Shown: positions 40,925-50,045, numbered from the stretch's first letter. The stretch is 57,923 nucleotides of DNA from CAYJBH01 sp964369965 (GCA_964369965.1 CAYJGF010000018.1:1-57923), one strand, 5' to 3'. Numbers and translations: made by a program. The notes: a model not told the origin generated them from the letters alone.

Positions 40925-41989
40925 ATGATAAAGGAGAGCAGTGCAACAAAACGCGCTCGTGAGCGGAATTATTTTCAAAATTCCGACTGGTTTTGTGACT
41001 TCACCGAGGGCGAGATTAAGGGTTTAGAGCCGGAGGTGGGTATCCATCGCCGTGACCCGAGCAGTGTCATACTGGTGGACGGTGTCTACTATGTCTACTA
41101 CACAAAATCCTACGGTGCACATGTCGGATTTTACTCCGGTGACCTTGCCGCTAAGGTGTTCCCTTGGGATCACTCCGAGATATGGTACGCCACCTCAAAG
41201 GACGGCTATGAGTGGGCAGAGCAAGGTGTTGTGTTACAGCGCGGTGAGTCAGGTCGATACGATGACCGCAGTGTTTTCACCGCCGAGATAATGAAGTATA
41301 ACGGCGATTTTTACCTCGTCTATCAGACGGTTCAAGACCCTTATGTCAACCGCAGCTTTGAGTGCATTGCAATAGCAAAGTCGAGCAGTCCCTGCGGTCC
41401 GTTTGAAAAATCCGACGCGCCCATCTTACAGCCAACCGGCGACGGCATCTGGAAAGGAACACAGGACAACCGTTTTGCGGTGGAGAAAAAGGGCGGCTTT
41501 GATAGCCACAAGGTGCACGACCCGTTGCTCTTTCACTACCGTGACAAGTTCTACCTCTACTATAAGGGCGAGCCGATGGGGGAACAGGTCTTTATGGGCG
41601 GACGTGAGACGAAGTGGGGCGTTGCCATAGCAAACGATATCTTAGGACCCTATGTTCGCAGTGAATACAACCCCATCACCAACAGCGGTCACGAGACCTG
41701 CCTTTGGAAGTATGGCGAGGGCATCGCGGCATTCCTGCGCACCGACGGGGTGGAGAAAAACACCCTGCAATACGCCGAGGATGGCATAAATTTTGAGATT
41801 AAGTCGGTCATTAAAGGCGGCCCCGAGGCGAGTGGACCCTTTCGCCCCGATGAGGCGGTCACCGACCCGTTGGACGGCATGAAATGGGGGCTCTCCCACA
41901 ACGTCGACGGCGAGTGGGGATATCTGATACGCTTTGATATGAACACGGTTCAACGCGATATCTATAAAAACAAAACCATGTATGAATGA
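40925..41989 (+). CDS. GH117-like exo-alpha-3,6-anhydro-L-galactosidase (second copy)
   Basis: 354 residues, no signal peptide. It is a clear paralogue of the 30939-32021 product: SSATKRARERN at the start, GIHRRDPSSVILVDGVYYVYYTKS, KVHDPLLFHYRDKFYLYYKGE, and NPITNSGHETCLWKYGEGIAAFLRTDG. All catalytic-type acids and the SGHE motif are kept, but the loop after the first propeller blade and the C-terminus differ, so the pair may split substrates such as sulfated, methylated or longer oligosaccharides. Its ATGA overlap with the following GH2 gene implies sequential removal of the anhydrogalactose cap and the next galactose. Confidence 0.75.
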   Translation: MIKESSATKRARERNYFQNSDWFCDFTEGEIKGLEPEVGIHRRDPSSVILVDGVYYVYYTKSYGAHVGFYSGDLAAKVFPWDHSEIWYATSKDGYEWAEQGVVLQRGESGRYDDRSVFTAEIMKYNGDFYLVYQTVQDPYVNRSFECIAIAKSSSPCGPFEKSDAPILQPTGDGIWKGTQDNRFAVEKKGGFDSHKVHDPLLFHYRDKFYLYYKGEPMGEQVFMGGRETKWGVAIANDILGPYVRSEYNPITNSGHETCLWKYGEGIAAFLRTDGVEKNTLQYAEDGINFEIKSVIKGGPEASGPFRPDEAVTDPLDGMKWGLSHNVDGEWGYLIRFDMNTVQRDIYKNKTMYE

Positions 41990-44343
41990 GGTGGGCAGTG
42001 ACCTTTAACGATAACTGGCTTTTTACCCTCACAGAGCAAATTAGCGGTCACCTTATAACACTGGATGAGAGTGATTTTAAATCGGTGACACTTCCGCACG
42101 ACTTCTCTATCGAACAGCCATATAACAAAGAGGTTGGCGACGGGTGCACCGGCTACCTTGTCGGTGGGATAGGGTGGTATCGCAAGCACTTCACCGCCAC
42201 CGATGAGATGCATAGCGGCAACGTTTTTTTGTGCTTCGATGGTATATATAACCGCTCCGACATCTATGTAAACGAACACTTTGTTGCGTTTCACCCCTAC
42301 GGATACTCACCGCTAACGTTGGATATAACCGAATATTTGAGAAATGGTGACAACGTTATCGCCGTCAAGGTGGACAGGTCGAGATATGCCGACAGCCGCT
42401 GGTATGCAGGTTCGGGGATATACCGCGATGTAAAGTTGTATGCACTACCAAAAACCTACATACCACCAAACGGTGTGCGTGTGCTCACGGAAGAAAATAA
42501 AAATGTCTATTTGACCGTTGAGATTTTAAATGCAGACATTGCAAAGCGCGACGCCTCCCTTTTAATCGAGGTGGTCGACCCGACAGGCAGGGTGGTGTTT
42601 GAGGATGACGCACTGCTATTGGATTTAGATGAGCAAAGGATTCATACCGAATTCACGCTTGAAAATCCTATTCTTTGGGATATCCATAAAGGAGATCTAT
42701 ACACATTGACCTATCGCCTTGTTGAGGGCGAAAAGGTCACCATGAGTAGCGTGACAAAATTCGGGGTGCGAGATTTTCACTTTGACAGCGACAAAGGTTT
42801 TTACCTTAACGGTGAAAATCGCCTTATAAAGGGTGTGTGCCTGCACCATGACGCAGGTCTTGTCGGCGTGGCGGTGCCAAAAGGTGTATGGAAAAGACGG
42901 CTTTTGAAACTTATCGAGGGTGGGTGCAACGCCATCAGGACGGCGCACAACCCTGCCTCGCGTGAATTCATCGAACTGTGTGACGAGCTGGGTCTTCTGG
43001 TGCAGGAGGAATTTTACGACGAGTGGGATAACCCCAAGGATAAACGTTACAATATGGCGGACAAAAAGGTGGACTACATCACAAGGGGGCACAGCGAATT
43101 TTTTAAAGACTATGCAAAACAGGATTTGCAGGCGGTGCTTTTACGAGACATCAACAGTCCGTCAATCTTTCAGTGGAGCATCGGCAACGAGATAGAGTGG
43201 ACCTACCCCAAATACAACTATGCTACCGGCTACTTCTCGGCAAACGCGGACGGCAACTACTTTTGGGATCCCCCCCCGTTCACCAAAGAGCAGATAAGAG
43301 AGAATGTCCAAAAACTCCCGAGGGAAAAATACGAAATTGGCGAGACGGCGAAAAAACTCGCCTCATGGGTTAAAGAGCTGGACGGCAGCCGACCGGTCAT
43401 TGCAAACCTAATTCTGCCCAGTGCAAGTTACGAGTCGGGATACGCCGACGCCCTCGACATGGTGGGGTATAGCTATCGGCAGGTGATGTATGAGTACGGT
43501 CACACTAATTACCCTGACAAACCCATTGTCGGCACCGAAAACCTCGCGCAGTACCATGAGTGGAAACAGGTGCTGGAAAAGGAGTACATCAGCGGCCTCT
43601 TCCTCTGGACGGGCATCGACTATATCGGCGAGTCCGGCAACGTCGACGTCTGGCCGCAAAAGGCCAACCGCTCCGGATTGCTCGACGTGGCAGGTTTCGA
43701 CAAACCGTCCTACCACATGTTCCGTGCACTTTGGTGCGAGGAACCGGTGATATATATCGCAACTCAAACTCTCGTCAAATCACTTTATGAACTAAAGGAT
43801 GACGAGTTGGTTGAAAAACAGGGCAACGACTGGCGCCGACGGCTTTGGTTCTGGCATGATATGCAAAAACACTGGAACTACAGCGAGGGTGAAAGCGTTG
43901 TAATAGAGGTCTACTCCAACAGCGAGGCGGTCACCCTCTATCTAAACGACAACGAAATATCCACCAAATATCTAAAGGACTTTGAGGACAGAATATATAG
44001 ATGGGTGTTGCCGTTTAACCGCGGTGAGATCACCGCAAAGGGCAAAGGGTGTGAGGCGCAAATCGCGACAGCCGGTGAGCCAAAAGGGGTGAGTATTGAC
44101 TGCGAAGAACACGATGGAATAAAACAGTATACGGCACAGTTGACCGACGGTAATGAAAATCCGATATATCACACCGAGCGCAAGATAGAGTTTGTGATTG
44201 AGGGTGAGGGGAGATATTACGGCATAGACAACGGCAGTGCCTCGTTTGTGGGTGACCACAGCTTAAAATCAATCCTTACCGAAAATGGTAGGGCGATGAT
44301 GATAGTAGGCGGCGACACTACAGTTACCGCACATATAATATAA
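41986..44343 (+). CDS. GH2 beta-galactosidase-like enzyme (first)
   Basis: 785 residues. N-terminal sugar-binding domain (LPHDFSIEQPYN, GGIGWYRKHF), immunoglobulin-like domain, then the TIM barrel with GVCLHHDAGLVG and AIRTAHNPAS, the acid/base Glu402 in WSIGNEIEW and the putative nucleophile Glu518 in VGTENLAQ, then FLWTGIDYIGE. Two beta-sandwich domains follow. No signal peptide. GH2 exo-beta-galactosidases remove D-galactose from agaro- and porphyran oligosaccharides once the anhydro cap is gone, which fits the gene order. The ATG at 41986 overlaps the GH117-like stop; a GTG 12 nt on is a possible alternative start. Confidence 0.85.
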   Translation: MRWAVTFNDNWLFTLTEQISGHLITLDESDFKSVTLPHDFSIEQPYNKEVGDGCTGYLVGGIGWYRKHFTATDEMHSGNVFLCFDGIYNRSDIYVNEHFVAFHPYGYSPLTLDITEYLRNGDNVIAVKVDRSRYADSRWYAGSGIYRDVKLYALPKTYIPPNGVRVLTEENKNVYLTVEILNADIAKRDASLLIEVVDPTGRVVFEDDALLLDLDEQRIHTEFTLENPILWDIHKGDLYTLTYRLVEGEKVTMSSVTKFGVRDFHFDSDKGFYLNGENRLIKGVCLHHDAGLVGVAVPKGVWKRRLLKLIEGGCNAIRTAHNPASREFIELCDELGLLVQEEFYDEWDNPKDKRYNMADKKVDYITRGHSEFFKDYAKQDLQAVLLRDINSPSIFQWSIGNEIEWTYPKYNYATGYFSANADGNYFWDPPPFTKEQIRENVQKLPREKYEIGETAKKLASWVKELDGSRPVIANLILPSASYESGYADALDMVGYSYRQVMYEYGHTNYPDKPIVGTENLAQYHEWKQVLEKEYISGLFLWTGIDYIGESGNVDVWPQKANRSGLLDVAGFDKPSYHMFRALWCEEPVIYIATQTLVKSLYELKDDELVEKQGNDWRRRLWFWHDMQKHWNYSEGESVVIEVYSNSEAVTLYLNDNEISTKYLKDFEDRIYRWVLPFNRGEITAKGKGCEAQIATAGEPKGVSIDCEEHDGIKQYTAQLTDGNENPIYHTERKIEFVIEGEGRYYGIDNGSASFVGDHSLKSILTENGRAMMIVGGDTTVTAHII

Positions 44344-44354
44344 GGAGAAAGATG

Positions 44355-45800
44355 ATGAAAAATTACAAGTTTTTGATAGGCGGTGAACTCTGTGAAGCGT
44401 CCTCAAATGAGGTCATCGAGGTCACCAACCCCTTTGACGGCAGTTTGGTCGGCACCGTCCCCAAAGGCACAAAGGAGGACGCAGACAAAGTTTTGCGCGC
44501 CGCTAAGGACGCCGGCAAGGAGTGGGCACGTCTGACCTATGTTAAACGCGCAGAGTATGTGAGCGAGCTTGCCGATATACTGCAACAGCACCGTGTCGAG
44601 TTAGCCGAGCTGTTGGTATCGGAGCATGGCAAGGTCTTGGCGGAGGCTCTTGGCGAGGTGGACGGCTCGATAGGATTTTTGCGTTATGCTGTTCAGTCGG
44701 CGCGCAGGGTGGAGGGGGAGCTTATCACCTCAGAGAATGAGAACGAGCACGCCTTTATCCACCGTGTACCCTACGGGGTTGTTGTGGGTATTGTCGCCTG
44801 GAACTTCCCACTTGCGCTCGCCGCAAGGAAGATAGGCAACGCCCTTGTCTGCGGCAACACCATGGTGGTCAAACCGCCGTCCGAGACACCACTCACCGTC
44901 ATGAAATTCGCCGAGCTGATAGCGGAAAAAAGCAGTATGCCCAAGGGTATTTTGAACTTTATAACCGGCTCGGGGCGTGTCGTCGGCGATGCACTGGTGC
45001 GCAACGACATCACCCAACTGGTGACCCTCACCGGCAGTACCGGCGCCGGCATTGAGGTCTTTCGCGCCGCCGCCGAAAATGTGGTGGATGTTCACCTCGA
45101 ACTCGGTGGCAAAGCCCCCTATATCGTCATGAACGATGCCGACATCGATAAGGCTGCAAAATGCGCCGCCATTGCAAGGTATTCTAACTGCGGTCAGATA
45201 TGCACCTGCAACGAGAGAATGTATGTCCACGCCGATGTATACGACAGCTTTGTAGAAAAGTATACCGAGTATAGTAAACAACAGGTGGTCGGCGACCCGA
45301 GTGATGCAAAATCCACAATAGGTCCAAAAGTGTCCGCCGTCGAGATTGAAAAGCTTAACGAAATGAAAGAACAATCGCTCAAAGAGGGCGGCAAGGTGCT
45401 GTTTGACATGACACCCGATACCCTGCCGAACGACAAGGGCAACTGGTTCTACCCGACACTTATCGAGGTGTACGACAATAAAAATGTGCTGATGCAGACC
45501 GAGATATTCGGACCGATGGTGGGTATCATGAAGATAACCTCGCTTGATGAGGCGATTGACAACGCCAACGACTGCGAATATGGGCTGTCGGCATACCTAT
45601 TCTCCGCCGATGTGAGGAATATAATGAAAGCCTCAAACGAACTGGAGTTCGGTGAACTGTACATCAACCGCGAGAACGGTGAGCTTATAAACGGCTTCCA
45701 CAACGGATATAAAAAGAGTGGGCTTGGTGGCGAGGACGGCAAATACGGTCTTGAGGGATATCTGCAAAAGAAGATGGTCTATGTAAATTACAACTTTTAG
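44355..45800 (+). CDS. Aldehyde dehydrogenase, AldA type; candidate 3,6-anhydro-L-galactose dehydrogenase
   Basis: 481 residues. NAD(P)-dependent aldehyde dehydrogenase with VPYGVVVGIVAWNFPLALAARK near residue 135, catalytic Glu249 (HLELGGKAP) and nucleophile Cys283 (GQICTC). The C-terminal stretch ELYINRENGELINGFHNGYKKSGLGGEDGKYGLE is typical of the lactaldehyde/glycolaldehyde and anhydrogalactose dehydrogenase branch. In agarolytic bacteria a related enzyme oxidises 3,6-anhydro-L-galactose to 3,6-anhydro-L-galactonate, the substrate of the cycloisomerase encoded 11 bp downstream. The second of two tandem ATGs is taken as start, with AAGGAG 7 nt upstream. E. coli-like lactaldehyde use is the main alternative. 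Confidence 0.85.
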   Translation: MKNYKFLIGGELCEASSNEVIEVTNPFDGSLVGTVPKGTKEDADKVLRAAKDAGKEWARLTYVKRAEYVSELADILQQHRVELAELLVSEHGKVLAEALGEVDGSIGFLRYAVQSARRVEGELITSENENEHAFIHRVPYGVVVGIVAWNFPLALAARKIGNALVCGNTMVVKPPSETPLTVMKFAELIAEKSSMPKGILNFITGSGRVVGDALVRNDITQLVTLTGSTGAGIEVFRAAAENVVDVHLELGGKAPYIVMNDADIDKAAKCAAIARYSNCGQICTCNERMYVHADVYDSFVEKYTEYSKQQVVGDPSDAKSTIGPKVSAVEIEKLNEMKEQSLKEGGKVLFDMTPDTLPNDKGNWFYPTLIEVYDNKNVLMQTEIFGPMVGIMKITSLDEAIDNANDCEYGLSAYLFSADVRNIMKASNELEFGELYINRENGELINGFHNGYKKSGLGGEDGKYGLEGYLQKKMVYVNYNF

Positions 45801-45811
45801 GAAAAATAATA

Positions 45812-46903
45812 ATGGCAAAAATTAAAGACATAAAGGTGCAATACTATGCCCTCCCCTTGCCGGGGAACATGGTGGACGCACTGCACGGGAAACATGATAA
45901 CTTTGAGCTTATCCTGGCGGAGGTTCTGTTGGATAACGGTGTCACCGGTGTGGGATATACCTACACCGGCGGTATCGGCGGTATCGCGGTGGCAAAACTT
46001 CTAAAGGTTGACCTCGCGCCGAGGTTTATCGGTGCCGAGGTGGGCGACCCCATGGGGCTCAACTATAGGATGAACAAATCTATCCACTACGTTGCGCGTG
46101 GCGGCATCGCCTCTTTCGCCATCTCCGCACTGGATATAGCGGTGTGGGATGCAAAGCTCAAAGTTGAGAATATTGCACTTGCCGACTACTTTGGCACAAG
46201 ACAGGAGAGTGTGAAAACCTATTACGGCGGCATTGACCTCATGCTGTCTGAAAAAGAGCTTTTGCAAAATCTTGAAACTCAACTGAAAAAAGGGCATGAG
46301 GCGGTGAAAATAAAACTGGGCAAGGAGAACGAGGACGAGGACATAGCAAGGGTTGCAGCGGTACGAAAGATGATAGGTAGTGCACCTGCATTTGCCGTCG
46401 ACGCCAACATGATATGGAGCGTAGAGCAGGCGAAACGCATGGCAAACAAATTAGAAAAGTTCGATCTTTTCTGGCTTGAGGAGCCCACCGACCCCGACAA
46501 CTATGAGGGTTATGCCGAAATTGCAAACAGCACCGCTATACCCATTGCAATGGGTGAAAACCTCCACCTGCCATACGAGCACAAGCTTGCCCTTGATTAC
46601 GGCAAGGTTAAGGAGATTGTGCCCGACGTCTCCAACGTGTGCGGCATATCAGGGTTCTTCGAGGTCGCAAAACTCGCAAAGGAGCGTGGGCTAAAGGTCA
46701 ACTCCCACGGTGCACAGGAGATACACAAAAACGTACTCGGCGCACTGGATAACGCTGGGTATGTAGAGTTTCACAGCTTCCCTATCCACGAGTATATTAA
46801 TGAGGATGTTACCGTATCGCACGGGCTCTTAAAACCCGACATGTCCCCTGGTGTCGGTGTCAGCTTTGACCTTGAAAAAATACAGAGGTGCAAACTGAAT
46901 TAA
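45812..46903 (+). CDS. Enolase-superfamily cycloisomerase; candidate 3,6-anhydro-L-galactonate cycloisomerase
   Basis: 363 residues, mandelate-racemase subgroup. Every catalytic residue is in place: Lys166 and Lys168 (VKIKLG), metal ligands Asp197 (AVDAN), Glu223 (LEEP) and Glu249 (MGENLH), and His299 (NSHGAQ), all exactly two positions after mandelate racemase numbering. The N-terminal GVTGVGYTYTGGIGG, HYVARGGIASFAISALDIAVWD and FHSFPIHEY closely resemble the Vibrio anhydrogalactonate cycloisomerase as I remember it. That enzyme opens 3,6-anhydro-L-galactonate to 2-keto-3-deoxy-L-galactonate. Other sugar-acid dehydratases of this group are the alternative; the neighbouring GH117 genes favour the agar role. 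Confidence 0.85.
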   Translation: MAKIKDIKVQYYALPLPGNMVDALHGKHDNFELILAEVLLDNGVTGVGYTYTGGIGGIAVAKLLKVDLAPRFIGAEVGDPMGLNYRMNKSIHYVARGGIASFAISALDIAVWDAKLKVENIALADYFGTRQESVKTYYGGIDLMLSEKELLQNLETQLKKGHEAVKIKLGKENEDEDIARVAAVRKMIGSAPAFAVDANMIWSVEQAKRMANKLEKFDLFWLEEPTDPDNYEGYAEIANSTAIPIAMGENLHLPYEHKLALDYGKVKEIVPDVSNVCGISGFFEVAKLAKERGLKVNSHGAQEIHKNVLGALDNAGYVEFHSFPIHEYINEDVTVSHGLLKPDMSPGVGVSFDLEKIQRCKLN

Positions 46904-46917
46904 ATTCTAAAATCTGC

Positions 46918-46967
46918 TTGAAACAACCATAATAGTATGCTATAATAGTATACTATAAAGTATACCG
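46918..46967 (+). promoter_or_regulatory. Promoter with repeated GTATAC-type operators for the GntR gene
   Basis: TTGAAA (46918-46923), 17 nt, TATAAT (46941-46946). Three related palindromes crowd it: TAGTATGCTA (46933-46942), TAGTATACTA (46946-46955, perfect) and GTATAC (46960-46965), spaced about 12-13 bp. Binding there would block the promoter, fitting autorepression by the FadR-type regulator encoded from 46991. Confidence 0.65.
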
Positions 46968-46990
46968 TTATATCATTTAAGAGGTGAATT

Positions 46991-47686
46991 ATGGCAAGGT
47001 TAAAAAGCAGTCTCGTCGACGATACCGCAAACGAAATAATGACAAGAATTAAGGATCACCGATACAGCGCGGGTGAGGTGGTCTCGGAGGTTGCGTTGGC
47101 GCAGGAGTTGGATGTCAGCCGCACACCGGTGCGTGAGGCAATACTTCGACTTTTAGACTACGGAGTATTGGAGCGAACCGCCACAAAGGTGGTGGTGAAG
47201 CCGTTGACGCTAAACGATATAGTGGAACTGCTTGAGGTGCGCGAAGCGGTAGAGACAATGAGCATAAAAATAATAATGCGAAAGGGCGGTCTTTCAAAAG
47301 CACAACTTAAAGAGCTGGAAAAACTTTGTCAAAAATTCAAAAACAGCAATCTTGGGCAGGATTATAACGAGAAGTTTATTCTTGATAACGCATTTCATGA
47401 AAAGATAATCACCTTTTCCGGCAATTCACGGCTGATTGACATATCCAAAAGGATTAATATCCAGTCTCAGCGTTCCAGATGGATAACCACCATCACACCC
47501 ACACGGCATTATGAGGCGGCAAACGAACATCAAGCAATATTAGATGGATTGACAGATAATAAAGAAATTGAGACAAAAAATGCAATAGCCGCACATTTCG
47601 CAAACTCACTCGCTAACTATCGTAGCATCCTCATGGATGACAAATGGCTGAAAATGATGAAAGAACTTAAAGGAATTATACAGTAA
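46991..47686 (+). CDS. GntR-family (FadR/FCD subgroup) transcriptional regulator
   Basis: 231 residues. The winged helix is at residues about 10-70 with EVALAQELDVSRTPVREAILRLLDYGVLE, and an alpha-helical FCD effector domain follows (EVREAVETMSIKIIMRKG to AAHFANSLANYRSIL), containing HEKIITFSGN and NEHQAIL, where the family binds a metal and a carboxylate. Sugar acids are common effectors, so an intermediate such as 2-keto-3-deoxy-galactonate is a plausible signal. It precedes the SDR and zinc dehydrogenase genes in one unit and has GAGGTGAATT before its ATG. Confidence 0.9.
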   Translation: MARLKSSLVDDTANEIMTRIKDHRYSAGEVVSEVALAQELDVSRTPVREAILRLLDYGVLERTATKVVVKPLTLNDIVELLEVREAVETMSIKIIMRKGGLSKAQLKELEKLCQKFKNSNLGQDYNEKFILDNAFHEKIITFSGNSRLIDISKRINIQSQRSRWITTITPTRHYEAANEHQAILDGLTDNKEIETKNAIAAHFANSLANYRSILMDDKWLKMMKELKGIIQ

Positions 47687-47699
47687 TAAAGGAGAAAAA

Positions 47700-48488
47700 A
47701 TGTTTTCACTCAAAGGTAAAATTGCACTCATCACCGGTGGCTCTTATGGCATTGGATTTGCCATCGCAAAAGGTCTTGCCGGCGCCGGCGCAACAATTGT
47801 ATTCAACGATCTCAGCGACGAAATGATTCAAAAAGGTCTCGATGCCTACAAGGCGGAGGGGATAAGCGCAAAAGGATATGTTTGCAACGTCACCGATGAG
47901 GACGCGGTAAACGAGCTGGTCGCCACCATCGAAAAAGAGGTGGGCGTAATCGACATACTGGTCAACAATGCCGGTATCATCAAGAGGATACCGATGTGTG
48001 AGATGAGCGCGGCTGATTTTCGTCAGGTTATCGACGTTGATCTTAACGCTCCCTTTATCGTCTCCAAGGCGGTAATCCCGTCCATGATTAAAAAAGGGCA
48101 CGGCAAGATTATCAACATATGTTCCATGATGTCAGAACTCGGTAGAGAGACGGTCTCGGCATATGCTGCTGCAAAGGGTGGACTTAAGATGCTCACACGC
48201 AACATCTGCTCCGAATACGGCGCGTTTAACATTCAGTGCAACGGTCTCGGCCCGGGATATATAGCTACACCGCAGACAGCACCGCTGCGCGAGCCACAGG
48301 CGGACGGCTCAAAACATCCGTTTGACCAATTTATTACCGCGAAAACTCCGGCAGAGCGTTGGGGCACTCCCGAGGATTTAGCAGGCCCTGCGGTATTTCT
48401 CGCAAGTGATGCCTCCAACTTTGTAAATGGACATGTGCTGTATGTTGATGGTGGTATTCTCGCCTACATCGGCAAACAACCGAAATAG
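47700..48488 (+). CDS. SDR oxidoreductase, gluconate 5-dehydrogenase/KduD-like; candidate 2-keto-3-deoxy-gluconate 5-dehydrogenase
   Basis: 262 residues. Short-chain dehydrogenase with the cofactor loop ALITGGSYGIGFAIAKGLAGAG at residues about 9-30, NNAGIIKRIP, and catalytic Ser-Tyr-Lys (SMMSELGRETVSAY, Tyr155, Lys159). The DVDLNAPFIVSKAVIPSMIKKGHGKIINICSMMSELGRETVSAYAAAKGG region is characteristic of gluconate 5-dehydrogenase-like enzymes of gut bacteria; quoted here only by its ends, DVDLNAPF and AYAAAKGG. In the anhydrogalactose route one such enzyme reduces 2,5-diketo-3-deoxy-galactonate to 2-keto-3-deoxy-gluconate, which inverts C5. That role is inferred from context. Confidence 0.82.
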   Translation: MFSLKGKIALITGGSYGIGFAIAKGLAGAGATIVFNDLSDEMIQKGLDAYKAEGISAKGYVCNVTDEDAVNELVATIEKEVGVIDILVNNAGIIKRIPMCEMSAADFRQVIDVDLNAPFIVSKAVIPSMIKKGHGKIINICSMMSELGRETVSAYAAAKGGLKMLTRNICSEYGAFNIQCNGLGPGYIATPQTAPLREPQADGSKHPFDQFITAKTPAERWGTPEDLAGPAVFLASDASNFVNGHVLYVDGGILAYIGKQPK

Positions 48489-48501
48489 AACAGGAGATAA
48501 G

Positions 48502-49515
48502 ATGAAATCTGCACAGATAATAGATAAAAAGGTTTTGCGGGTGGTCGACACGGCAGAGCCGGTAATAAAAAACGCCACAGATGTTAAGGTCAAGGTCAAG
48601 GCAGTGGGTATATGCGGCACCGATCTACATATCTTTAAGGATGGTCGTGCTGACGTTGCCTTTCCACGCGTTATGGGGCATGAGCTGTCGGGTGAGGTGG
48701 TTGAGATTGGTATCGAAGTTAAGGATTTAAAGGTGGGCGACAGGGTAGTACTCGACCCGGTATTTGCCTGTGGTGAATGCCCAACATGTCAAAAGGGGTA
48801 TCAAAACGTCTGCGCCGATGTAAAATGCTATGGCGTGCAGATGGACGGTGGTTTTGCGGAGTATATCGTGGAGGATCAAAAGCATTTCTATGCATTCCCC
48901 GACAGTATATCTTATGAGCAGGCGGCACTTGCCGAGCCGTACTCCATCGGTGTAAACATACTTGACAGGGCCATGGCGAGTGACAAGGACAATATTATAG
49001 TCATCGGCTCCGGTACAATAGGACTAGCGATACTACAGGTGGCAAAGGGCATAGGTGCAAGAGTGTTTGTCGCCGATGTTGTAGACACAAAGCTTGCAAA
49101 AGCAAAATCTCTCGGTGCAGACGAGACCTGCAACAGCAAAACCGAAAATCTCGCCGAAAAGGCTCAGGCGTTTGCACCCGGTGGATTTGATGTGGTCATC
49201 GATGCTGTGGGTGTTACCGCACTGTTCCAGCAGTCAATCGAGTACGCCGCACCGCGCGCTCGTGTCATGTCGATAGGTTTCACTGCAGAGCCGGCACAGA
49301 TATCACCGATAGTCGTCACAAAAAAAGAGCTGAGTATAATTGGCTCACGCATGAATAACTTTAAATTCCCTAAGGTTATGGAGATGCTCCTCGCCGGTAA
49401 GATGAACGCCGACAGCATGATCTCAAAGAGCTACCCTCTTATCGATATACAAAAAGCGTTTGAAGAGACATTAAGTGATGGTGAGAACACGGTCAAGACA
49501 TTGATAACGTTTTAG
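48502..49515 (+). CDS. Zinc-dependent sugar-acid dehydrogenase (MDR family); candidate 2-keto-3-deoxy-L-galactonate 5-dehydrogenase
   Basis: 337 residues. Medium-chain dehydrogenase with catalytic-zinc residues in VGICGTDLH and MGHELSGEVVE near residues 37-65, the structural-zinc loop CGECPTCQKGYQNVC near residue 93, and the NAD fold IIVIGSGTIGLAILQVAKGIGA. It resembles L-threonine, galactitol and L-galactonate 5-dehydrogenases. With the SDR encoded 13 nt upstream it could carry out the oxidation half of the C5 inversion. An upstream in-frame ATG within the SDR gene is rejected because CAGGAGATAAG lies directly before 48502. Confidence 0.83.
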   Translation: MKSAQIIDKKVLRVVDTAEPVIKNATDVKVKVKAVGICGTDLHIFKDGRADVAFPRVMGHELSGEVVEIGIEVKDLKVGDRVVLDPVFACGECPTCQKGYQNVCADVKCYGVQMDGGFAEYIVEDQKHFYAFPDSISYEQAALAEPYSIGVNILDRAMASDKDNIIVIGSGTIGLAILQVAKGIGARVFVADVVDTKLAKAKSLGADETCNSKTENLAEKAQAFAPGGFDVVIDAVGVTALFQQSIEYAAPRARVMSIGFTAEPAQISPIVVTKKELSIIGSRMNNFKFPKVMEMLLAGKMNADSMISKSYPLIDIQKAFEETLSDGENTVKTLITF

Positions 49516-49674
49516 GAAATTTATTATGGATTTAAATTTAAGACCAAAAGAAAAATGAAAGTTCGATATGGGATCGGTCGCACTGTGCGAAACGGGTTGA
49601 ACTTCACCGAACGTGATTTTGGCGTGCGTGGTGCTGTGGGGGTTTTCGGGGTTTACCGCGTTCGAGTTTCCTAT

Positions 49675-49915
49675 GATAAATCCACGTCTATGCTCTTGTA
49701 TAATGCGGTCGATTAGGCTCGCTTCATCGTACTGCGCCGTATTGTGCCTAAAGGTTCGGGAGGCGTCGGAGGTTCGTCAAAAGGAGGCGGCAAAAAAAAA
49801 TAAACGCAGGATTACAAGGTGGAAAGAACGTGCCGTCGAATTTGATGTTTTGATAAAAAAGTTGTATGAATCGTTCGCAACCGACAAACTTTCCGAAAAG
49901 AGATTTTTAATATAA
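49675..49915 (+). pseudogene. Remnant of a large serine recombinase C-terminus
   Basis: The frame ending at 49915 has a coiled-coil stretch, REASEVRQKEAAKKNKRR, then VLIKKLYESFATDKLSEKRF, which matches the C-terminal region of transposon-type serine recombinases (typically LFKRLYEDxxxGKLSDERF). A little upstream, in another frame, STSMLLYNAVD resembles the preceding part of such proteins. No catalytic domain, start codon or intact frame remains. It sits just after the zinc dehydrogenase gene, at a boundary inside the sugar locus, and may record an old integration. The call is based on a short match. Confidence 0.4.
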
Positions 49916-49959
49916 TTTTCAATCGAAGATACTTATGTTCATATCATATATTCAGTCGT

Positions 49960-50002
49960 CGGAAAATCTTGTTTCATAATTATCATGAAACAAGATTTTC
50001 CG
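49960..50002. repeat. Perfect 18-bp-arm hairpin
   Basis: The arm at 49960-49977 is the exact reverse complement of 49985-50002, around a 7-base loop. GTCGTC (49955-49960) and GACGAC (50040-50045) lie outside as a looser closing stem. No T-run follows, so it is unlikely to be an intrinsic terminator. It is directly followed by the multi-hairpin element at 50046. Confidence 0.75.
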
Positions 50003-50045
50003 ATTAACTGTTTGCCAATACATTAAAGGTTTAATTATTGACGAC

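Noticed and set aside
49960..50002. Intrinsic terminator for the zinc dehydrogenase gene
   Set aside because: The stem is perfect but AT-rich and has no T-run on either side, and it lies 440 bp after the stop codon.
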